Assembly: GCA_022763115.1 (NCBI GenBank)
Contig: JALEGJ010000091.1
Coordinates: forward strand, 1 to 37,407
Length of the DNA stretch: 37,407 nucleotides
Direction: 5' to 3'
Source: Aquisalinus sp.
Lineage (GTDB): Bacteria; Pseudomonadota; Alphaproteobacteria; Caulobacterales; Parvularculaceae
Shown: positions 31,901-37,407 of the stretch, piece by piece
Layout: each line of letters opens with the position of its first letter
Numbering within the stretch: the stretch's first letter is position 1
Program-made: the position numbers and the translations under genes
The notes under the pieces: model-generated
The model's database searches: none
What the model was told of the DNA's origin: nothing
The model's input: only the letters and a program-made list of their open reading frames with translations

Positions 31901-33394
31901 TCAGAAATCATTGCGATAGATATCCTCGGCCATCTGGCGGCGACGTCGTGCACGGAAGATGATATAAAGACCAATCAGGATAACGATGGAAAAGATGATA
32001 ATCATCGTCCAGTCTTTCGCACCGTCAACAGACCGCTCCTGTGGCATTGGCGCAGGCACTTCCGTCCCGGTGGTTGTTTCGTCAACCACCTCAGGCTCGT
32101 CAGGCATATCCGCTTCGGGCTCCTCGGTAGTATCTTCTTCAACAGGAGTGTCGCTATCTTCAGAAAGATCCGCATCTGGTGTTTCTTCTACCGGCGTCTC
32201 ATCAGACAGTTCGGCAGTGTCGTCCGCCGCCTCTTCGGCTCGGCCCGCTATGTCGTTATAAATCTCCGTGCCCTGCTCGATGATTTCATCAAGGGCACCA
32301 GTTTCATTGGCGACCCCGGCAGCACCACCGGCACCGGCGATGGCACCACCAGCGCCCATATTGTCGTTTGCGCCTACTTCCCGGCGCACTTCCCGATCGC
32401 GCTGGGCATCGCGGTAAATATCAACATTGCCGCGCGTGTCTTCCGAGATGGCCTGATCCAGAGCTTCAAGCGTCTCACTATCCCCGATGCCGGTTTGTTC
32501 AAGACCGAAATCATGTTGGAACAGGATCAAAGCCTGCGACGTCTTGCGACCAAACACCCCATCAGGCGTACCGGCCGGATATCCGAGCTGGACAAGTTTC
32601 TCCTGCAAATCCTTGACGTCGGGTCCAGTTGAGCCTGGCTGAATACCGGCTGCCACGACAGGAACGCCGGGAGACTCTTCACCATCCTCAACAAGTATCT
32701 GATCCGGGTTATCAAACAGCGCCAGCACACGCTGGGTCCAGGCGACGCGATCTTCCTCGCCATGGGCATGGCGGCTTGAATTGGGATTACCCAGATTGAC
32801 GCCGCGCGAGACGGCGCGGGCGTTATTCTGGTCGGCGAACGTGCCAAGATTGACAAACGCGAAGTAAGCTGCCGCCACCTGAACCGAGACTTTCAGATCC
32901 TTGCTCAGAATGTCCGGATTGTTGACGAGATCAATCCCCGCTATTTCACCATAACGGCGATAATTGTCCTTGCCGGTCAACTGGAAGAAACCGCGTCCGC
33001 GGTATTTCCAGCCATCACCCGGAGATGTGTTGCCAAGGCTTTCACGCGCATAAACGTGGTTGGCGATCGCTTCCGGATTACGCGCAAGGCGCTGCGCTTC
33101 CTCTTCTGTCACACGGCTGGGGAAGGTGGCGCGCAAGCCGCGCGCGCTGTAATTCAGGTTTTCCTCGGCATACCGCAGGAAGCCTGTTTCGATCAGGCCC
33201 TGACCAAGGAAGTGCGCGATGCGCAGCGGTGTGTTGATTTCATACCGTTTTAGCGTGTCGTATGAGCGCAAAATAGCTGCGATATAGCGCGCTTGCGTGG
33301 AGAACGGGTTCCACATCGGTGCGCCGGGCAGCATTTTGATCAAGGCATTCAGATCAACCTGGTTGATATCATCAATCTTGTAAAACTTGGCCAT
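31901..33394 (-). CDS. Membrane-anchored GH19 endolysin-like protein
   Basis: A 497-residue protein from the ATG at 33394 (MAKFYKIDD). Residues ~30-230 form a GH19 lysozyme/chitinase domain: AHFLGQGLIETGFLRYAEENLNYSA-type segment with catalytic Glu69, GWKYRGRGFFQLTGKDNYRRYG, and a closing RVAWTQRVLALF. Residues ~250-315 are a peptidoglycan-binding domain (GSTGPDVKDLQEKL..DGVFGRKTSQALILFQ). A Gly/Ala-rich then acidic, Pro/Glu/Asp-rich linker follows. A C-terminal transmembrane helix (about 462-480) ends in RARRRRQMAED. No signal peptide is seen, so how the enzymatic part reaches the wall is unclear. An in-frame start at 33496 would add 34 basic residues. A CtrA box is 21 bp upstream. Confidence 0.9.
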   Translation of the reverse strand: MAKFYKIDDINQVDLNALIKMLPGAPMWNPFSTQARYIAAILRSYDTLKRYEINTPLRIAHFLGQGLIETGFLRYAEENLNYSARGLRATFPSRVTEEEAQRLARNPEAIANHVYARESLGNTSPGDGWKYRGRGFFQLTGKDNYRRYGEIAGIDLVNNPDILSKDLKVSVQVAAAYFAFVNLGTFADQNNARAVSRGVNLGNPNSSRHAHGEEDRVAWTQRVLALFDNPDQILVEDGEESPGVPVVAAGIQPGSTGPDVKDLQEKLVQLGYPAGTPDGVFGRKTSQALILFQHDFGLEQTGIGDSETLEALDQAISEDTRGNVDIYRDAQRDREVRREVGANDNMGAGGAIAGAGGAAGVANETGALDEIIEQGTEIYNDIAGRAEEAADDTAELSDETPVEETPDADLSEDSDTPVEEDTTEEPEADMPDEPEVVDETTTGTEVPAPMPQERSVDGAKDWTMIIIFSIVILIGLYIIFRARRRRQMAEDIYRNDF

Positions 33395-33414
33395 CTGTCT
33401 CAATTCCCCACTGG

Positions 33415-33430
33415 TTAATGGCACCTTAAC
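33415..33430. promoter_or_regulatory. CtrA binding box TTAA-N7-TTAAC
   Basis: TTAA at 33415-33418 and TTAAC at 33426-33430 with exactly 7 bp between, a perfect match to the CtrA consensus of alphaproteobacteria. I found no other match on the plus strand of this window. It lies 21 bp before the GH19 start and 112 bp before the M28 peptidase start. Confidence 0.65.
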
Positions 33431-33445
33431 AGAAGGTTGAGGGGG

Positions 33446-33493
33446 GGTTAATAGATTAACCGACCTCACACGCATTCTTGTCTTTGCGTGTGA
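33446..33493. promoter_or_regulatory. Two palindromes in the GH19/M28 divergent region
   Basis: GGTTAAT-AG-ATTAACC at 33446-33461 is a perfect 7-bp inverted repeat. TCACACGCA at 33466-33474 pairs with TGCGTGTGA at 33485-33493 across 10 bp. Both are operator-sized and lie between the CtrA box and the M28 start. Confidence 0.55.
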
Positions 33494-33541
33494 CATTTGG
33501 GGCTGTTAAGAGACCTCAATCACTGTTCAGGGAGACTTTTC

Positions 33542-34966
33542 ATGCGCCACCTCGCCATTTCAGCAGTTTTTTTGGGGCTTATGACGGCTCAACCGGCCCT
33601 CTCCCAGGATTATATTACACCACGGGTTGAAAATGAGGCCCGGGAATTGATTGAAAAGAGCCTTGATAGCACAATCGGCTACGAGGTGGTTGAAAGCCTG
33701 ACCACGGAAGTGGGGCCGCGTCTTGCCGGGTCAGAGGCCGAGGAGCGGGCCCGGGAGTGGGGTGTCGCCAAATTCAGAGAACTGGGCTTCAAGAATGTGC
33801 GCGTTGAGCCGTTTGAAATCCCTTATTGGGAGCGCAGCTTCGAAGATGCTGAAATCGTCTCCCCTTTCCCGCAGAAACTGAGAATTACGGCGCTGGGTGG
33901 CAGCGTCGGCACGCCCGATGAAGGCGTTGAGGCAGAAATCGTTCGTTTCGAGACGCTGCAGGCGTTGCGCGATGCCCCCATGACAGGGCTGGAAGGCAAA
34001 ATCGTATTCGTTGACGAGTACATGACGCGCACGCAAGACGGCTCCGGATATGGCGTTGCGGTACAAAAACGCTCTGGCGCTGCCAATGAAGCGGGCAAGC
34101 GCGGCGCTGTGGCAGCACTGATCCGATCTGTAGGTACGAGCCAGCACCGTTTCCCGCATACGGGCCAGATGCGGTATGACGCAGATGTGCCGAAAGTGCC
34201 TATCGCCGCGCTTTCTGCGCCAGATGCCGACCAGTTGCAGCGGGCGCTTGAGCGCGATGACTCTGTGACTGTCTGGCTGGCCATTGATGTCCAGTCTCCC
34301 GGGATGCGCCCGTCTGGCAATGTGATTGCCGAGATTCAAGGCAAGAGTGACGAGATTGTCGTGATTGGCGGGCACCTCGACAGCTGGGACCTTGGCACCG
34401 GCGCTGTTGATGATGGCGCGGGTGTTGGCATCACGGTCGGGGCGGGCAAGATGATTATCGACCATATCCGCGAAACAGGCCGCCGCCCGGAGCGCACGAT
34501 CCGTGTCGTCATGTTTGGGGCCGAGGAAGTCGGCCTTTATGGCGCGCGGGCCTATGCCGAGGAATATGCGGACGACCTCGACAAGCATATTGTCGGGGCC
34601 GAGTCTGATTTCGGGGCCGGACGCATCTGGCGCTTCGAGACACGCTTTGGCGAAGACAAGCTGGATCGCGCCGCTGAAATGGTGAAAGTGCTGGCACCGC
34701 TTGGCATCGGGCCGGGGGGCAACATGGCCTCTGGTGGACCCGACATGGGACCAATCCGGCAGCGTGGTGTGCCGGTTGTGACGCTGAAGCAGAATGGCTG
34801 GGATTATTTTGATCTGCACCACACGCCGGACGACACGCTCGACAAGATCGACCCGGACGATATTGCCCAGAATGTTGCTGCTTATGCCGCCTTCGTCTGG
34901 ATGGCCGCCAACATGGAAGGCGACTTCCGTGCGGAAGAACCTGATGAAACGCTAGCCAGCGAGTAG
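33542..34966 (+). CDS. Secreted M28-family zinc aminopeptidase
   Basis: A 474-residue exported peptidase. Signal peptide residues 1-21 end at LSQ (cleavage near PALS-Q). A PA-like insert (EGKIVFVDEYM...GAVAALIRSVG) precedes the M28 catalytic core. Zinc and catalytic residues are seen in VIGGHLDSWDLGTGAVDDGAG (His, Asp), FGAEEVGLYGARAYAEEY (catalytic Glu pair), AESDFGAG (Asp) and LHHTPDDTLDK (His). The ATG at 33542 follows CAGGGAGA; the frame further upstream is non-coding. It likely trims peptides in the periplasm or outside. Confidence 0.93.
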   Translation: MRHLAISAVFLGLMTAQPALSQDYITPRVENEARELIEKSLDSTIGYEVVESLTTEVGPRLAGSEAEERAREWGVAKFRELGFKNVRVEPFEIPYWERSFEDAEIVSPFPQKLRITALGGSVGTPDEGVEAEIVRFETLQALRDAPMTGLEGKIVFVDEYMTRTQDGSGYGVAVQKRSGAANEAGKRGAVAALIRSVGTSQHRFPHTGQMRYDADVPKVPIAALSAPDADQLQRALERDDSVTVWLAIDVQSPGMRPSGNVIAEIQGKSDEIVVIGGHLDSWDLGTGAVDDGAGVGITVGAGKMIIDHIRETGRRPERTIRVVMFGAEEVGLYGARAYAEEYADDLDKHIVGAESDFGAGRIWRFETRFGEDKLDRAAEMVKVLAPLGIGPGGNMASGGPDMGPIRQRGVPVVTLKQNGWDYFDLHHTPDDTLDKIDPDDIAQNVAAYAAFVWMAANMEGDFRAEEPDETLASE

Positions 34967-35054
34967 GCTGGGCTCGGTTATAAATCTGTCGCTGACAAGA
35001 AACTGTCACGCATAAGGCGTATTCCCATGACACGGAATGGTGAGGGATTTTGAG

Positions 35055-36218
35055 ATGAGACACTTTGCGAAACTGATGCTGGCTTCGTCGCTTCTGGCTG
35101 TTGCTGCCTGTGCAAGCACGCAAACGCAGGCACCTGTTGAAGAACAGCCTCTGGTTGACAAAACGCAGAAGCGCATCACGCCGATGCCATCCGCCATGCT
35201 GGATACAGGCAAGACGATCACGCGGATTGCTTTTGGCTCCTGCCTGAAACAGGAGGACGATCAGTCGATCTGGAACACGGTTGCCCGTTCAGAACCTGAT
35301 GTTTTTCTGTTCATCGGCGATAATGTGTATGGGGACAATTATTCCGGGGAGCCCGGCCTGCCGGAGCTGCATGATGCCTATGCAAAACTTGCTGAAAGCG
35401 CGCCTTTTGCGACTCTGCGCCAACAGACGCCGTTGCTCGTTACCTGGGACGACCATGATTATGGCTTGAACGATAATGGTGCCAGCTTTCAGTACCGGGA
35501 AGATGCAGAGGCCCTGTTCGAGGAAGTTTGGGCCATCCCTGAAGACAGCCCCGTACGGGCACGCCCCGGCATTTATGACTCGCGGATGATCGGCAGCGAA
35601 GACGGCAAACGCGTTCAGATTCTTATGCTGGACACACGGTTCTTTCGCTCGGACCTGAAAGAAACCAATGAGCGTAACGCACCGGGCAAGGAGCGTTATT
35701 TGCCGGATACAGACCCCGACAAGACAATGCTGGGGGACGAACAATGGCTGTGGCTGACCCAGGAGTTGCGCAAGCCGGCAGACTTGCGGATTATTGCCTC
35801 TTCCATTCAGGTAATCGCTGACGGGCATGGCTGGGAAGCCTGGCGCACGCTGCCGAAAGAACGTGAAAAACTCTATGCCACGATCAGCGCGACGGGTGCG
35901 GAGAATGTCATTTTTGTCTCCGGTGACCGTCATGCAGGTGGTATCTATCGCCGCAATCTGGTCACCACCTACCCGCTTTACGAAATCACATCATCGTCTC
36001 TGAATGCACCGCTCAGCGCCTGGCGCGATGTGACAGCGCCTGACTTCAGGCAGGAAGCCGGACCACACCGGATTGGCGACATGTTCTATGATGCCAATTT
36101 CGGTGTGATTGATATCGACTGGGAAAAAGAAGTCGTCTTACTGCGCCTTACGGATGAAAATGGCGAGACTGTCAGGGAGCGAAAAATCCCGCTGAGCGAA
36201 TTAAGACCGGCTTACTGA
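35055..36218 (+). CDS. PhoD-like phosphatase lipoprotein
   Basis: A 387-residue lipoprotein. Residues 1-17 end in the lipobox LLAVAAC, so Cys would be lipidated and the protein held at the membrane facing outside the cytoplasm. The metallophosphatase core has GSCLKQEDD, FIGDNVYGDN, TWDDHDYGLND (metal-binding Asp/His), MLDTRFFR and VSGDRHAGGIYRR. PhoD-type enzymes release phosphate from mono- or diesters, usually with iron and calcium. The ATG at 35055 has a weak GAGG upstream. The 3' end overlaps the convergent SRPBCC gene by 7 bp. Confidence 0.92.
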   Translation: MRHFAKLMLASSLLAVAACASTQTQAPVEEQPLVDKTQKRITPMPSAMLDTGKTITRIAFGSCLKQEDDQSIWNTVARSEPDVFLFIGDNVYGDNYSGEPGLPELHDAYAKLAESAPFATLRQQTPLLVTWDDHDYGLNDNGASFQYREDAEALFEEVWAIPEDSPVRARPGIYDSRMIGSEDGKRVQILMLDTRFFRSDLKETNERNAPGKERYLPDTDPDKTMLGDEQWLWLTQELRKPADLRIIASSIQVIADGHGWEAWRTLPKEREKLYATISATGAENVIFVSGDRHAGGIYRRNLVTTYPLYEITSSSLNAPLSAWRDVTAPDFRQEAGPHRIGDMFYDANFGVIDIDWEKEVVLLRLTDENGETVRERKIPLSELRPAY

Positions 36219-36817
36219 CGGGAAACTTCTGCTTCCACCGAGGCATCAGCCATCGCCGCCTCTGACCCCGACGTTTCTGCCAGTTGCTTTAGCTGCTGCA
36301 ACCCGCGCTCATATGTCGGGGCCAGCATTTCATCCATGAACAGGCCATAATATGTGTGGATCGGCTTGAGCAGGAACGGTTTGCCACGGCGCATCTCGCC
36401 ATTGTACTGCCAGTAAATCCGTGTGCCACCTTTCTGTTCGTCTTCTATGAGAACGAAGGCGCCATAGCCATCCCCCCAACCGCCAAGATCCAGACGTGTT
36501 TCGATCATGCGGGGCGGTTCGTAGAAAACGACTGTCTGCGCACCTTCGCCGATTGCCGGATGATCAGATTCCCAGACCATGCGCTGCCCCCGATCCTTGC
36601 CGGTGACGTCATATATGGCGTCAGGGTCGAATGCATTCCACGGGGACCAGTCGTCCCAGTTATTGAAATCAGCGACCAGATCGAAAACCTGCTCGCGGGG
36701 TGCATCGATGAGGATGTTGCGCGTCAACGAGACTTCATCATCAAGGAAGAACCCTGCAACATATATGACAGCTGCAAAACCCGCGGTGCCGGTCATGATC
36801 CTCTGAAGCAATTTCAT
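36212..36817 (-). CDS. SRPBCC-family polyketide-cyclase-like protein
   Basis: A 201-residue protein with an N-terminal membrane helix (residues ~5-22, IMTGTAGFAAVIYVAGFFL) and a START/SRPBCC domain: SLTRNILIDAPREQVFDLVADFNNWDDWSPW is the classic opening (written here in parts: IDAPREQVFDLVADF, NNWDDWSPW), then FYEPPRMIETRLDLGG and GTRIYWQYNGEM. Such domains bind hydrophobic ligands; no substrate is evident. The ATG at 36817 (MKLLQRIM) follows GAGAGA. The gene ends tail to tail with the PhoD gene. Confidence 0.88.
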   Translation of the reverse strand: MKLLQRIMTGTAGFAAVIYVAGFFLDDEVSLTRNILIDAPREQVFDLVADFNNWDDWSPWNAFDPDAIYDVTGKDRGQRMVWESDHPAIGEGAQTVVFYEPPRMIETRLDLGGWGDGYGAFVLIEDEQKGGTRIYWQYNGEMRRGKPFLLKPIHTYYGLFMDEMLAPTYERGLQQLKQLAETSGSEAAMADASVEAEVSRQ

Positions 36818-36912
36818 CTCTCTCGTCCTCTTCCCCTTGCGTCTGTTATCTCGCGAAAACGGGCCGGAAGCAAACCCCTCATGCATGGTATTTCAACAAC
36901 GCCTGACGCATT

Positions 36913-36941
36913 AAAAAAGGTGGTCATTGACCACCTTTTTT
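36913..36941. terminator. rplS terminator
   Basis: AAAAAAGGTGGTCA at 36913-36926 and its complement at 36928-36941 give a GGTGG/CCACC stem with A and T runs on both sides, a strong bidirectional terminator 33 bp past the rplS stop. Confidence 0.9.
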
Positions 36942-36973
36942 TCAATAGAGCGCTCTTGGGAAGGCCTGATTGT

Positions 36974-37348
36974 TTATTCTGCAGTCTTTTTCTTGAAATC
37001 CTGCTTCTCGGTGATCCGCGCTGCACGCCCTGTACGACCGCGCAGGTAGTACAGTTTGGCACGGCGCACGCGACCACGGCGGACCACATCAACCTTGTCT
37101 ACCAGCGGGGAATAAATCGGGAATACACGCTCAACACCTTCACCGAAGGAAATCTTGCGGACGGTGAATGTCTCATTCAGGCCCTTGCCGCCACGGGCGA
37201 TGCAGACACCTTCAAACGCCTGAAGACGTTCGCGTGTACCTTCGCGCACTTTCACGCTGACACGCAGCGTATCTCCGGCATCAAACTCGGGCACTTCCTT
37301 GCCGAGTTCTGCCATATGTTCCTGTTCAAGTTCTTCGATGATATTCAC
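36974..37348 (-). CDS. rplS: 50S ribosomal protein L19
   Basis: A 124-residue ribosomal protein at the 30S-50S interface. Signatures are [50 protein letters not shown] and [12 protein letters not shown]. The start is a GTG at 37348, with GAAGGAAG upstream, and it overlaps the trmD stop (CAGTGA). The order trmD-rplS is conserved across bacteria. Confidence 0.97.
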   Translation of the reverse strand: MNIIEELEQEHMAELGKEVPEFDAGDTLRVSVKVREGTRERLQAFEGVCIARGGKGLNETFTVRKISFGEGVERVFPIYSPLVDKVDVVRRGRVRRAKLYYLRGRTGRAARITEKQDFKKKTAE

Positions 37349-37407
37349 TGGTCTTCTTCCTTCATCTTTTCTGCCGGATTGGACCCCGCTTCGTCTTTCA
37401 GCAGATC
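37345..37407 (-). CDS. trmD: tRNA (guanine-N1)-methyltransferase TrmD, C-terminal end
   Basis: The last 20 codons of a gene running in from the right edge: [20 protein letters not shown], then TGA at 37347-37345, overlapping the rplS GTG. The rpsP-rimM-trmD-rplS order and the DLL ending (TrmD commonly ends RPDLL plus a tail) identify it; the visible piece alone could not. Confidence 0.65.
   Translation of the reverse strand, partial: DLLKDEAGSNPAEKMKEEDQ

Noticed and set aside
31745..32632. 295-codon plus-strand frame
   Set aside because: It is antisense to the acidic linker of the GH19 protein; the sequence is an artefact of that biased composition.
1..37407. CRISPR array, transposase or integrase genes
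   Set aside because: No regularly spaced repeat array and no transposase or integrase motif was seen on either strand.

Overview
The window looks like the chromosome of an alphaproteobacterium. The evidence is a gene-transfer-agent (GTA)-type capsid cluster with typical alphaproteobacterial gene order, a consensus CtrA box, a SahR-like operator in front of ahcY, and a trmD-rplS junction at the right edge. The lineage below class cannot be resolved from sequence alone; a marine or aquatic member of the Parvularculales, Caulobacterales or Rhodobacterales would fit. Most genes are fairly GC-rich; the first ~1.9 kb is visibly AT-rich.

Layout. 1-3395: accessory region with two orphan minus-strand genes of low GC, two copies of a 34-bp REP-like palindrome, and a class II Fic AMP-transferase gene preceded by a striking array of TTAATTA half-sites. 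3396-10395: a tightly overlapping plus-strand GTA/HK97-type head module (small-terminase-like protein, large terminase, portal, small membrane protein, prohead protease, capsid, connector, head closure, tail terminator, tail tube, mini tape-measure). It stops abruptly, with no tail-tip, baseplate, peptidase or host-specificity genes. 10442-17482: surface-polysaccharide region (SqdB-type UDP-sulfoquinovose synthase, DUF4174-like anchored protein, WcaJ-type phosphoglycosyl transferase, MBOAT O-acyltransferase, SGNH-hydrolase-like partner). 17552-24111: cysQ, an unidentified polytopic membrane protein, queG, a DUF1272 zinc-ribbon-like protein, a Pmp3 membrane peptide, cobB, a low-molecular-weight tyrosine phosphatase and a YeeZ-like NAD(P)-binding protein. 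24233-28373: ahcY under a 28-bp palindrome, then an MBL-fold exonuclease overlapping an ATP-dependent DNA ligase. 28382-31508: a minus-strand operon of three SAM-dependent methyltransferases, two of them RNA-modifying (TlyA and RlmD/RumA types). 31617-33394: a small conserved protein and a membrane-anchored GH19 endolysin-like protein. 33542-36817: secreted M28 peptidase, PhoD-like lipoprotein, SRPBCC protein. 36974-37407: rplS and the 3' end of trmD.

How the parts may work together. The GTA module is intact at the reading-frame level but incomplete as a particle, so either the tail genes lie elsewhere or it has become something else. The GH19 protein, anchored by a C-terminal membrane helix and sitting beside the only perfect CtrA box found (TTAA-N7-TTAAC), is a candidate cell-wall partner in a CtrA-controlled programme; this is inference. 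The polysaccharide genes form a plausible set for making an acylated, possibly sulfoquinovose-containing surface glycan.

Most notable observations: the truncated GTA cluster, the CtrA box with two further palindromes between the GH19 and M28 genes, the fic operator array, the SahR-like palindrome at ahcY, and the CRP-like site plus three hairpins upstream of pmp3.
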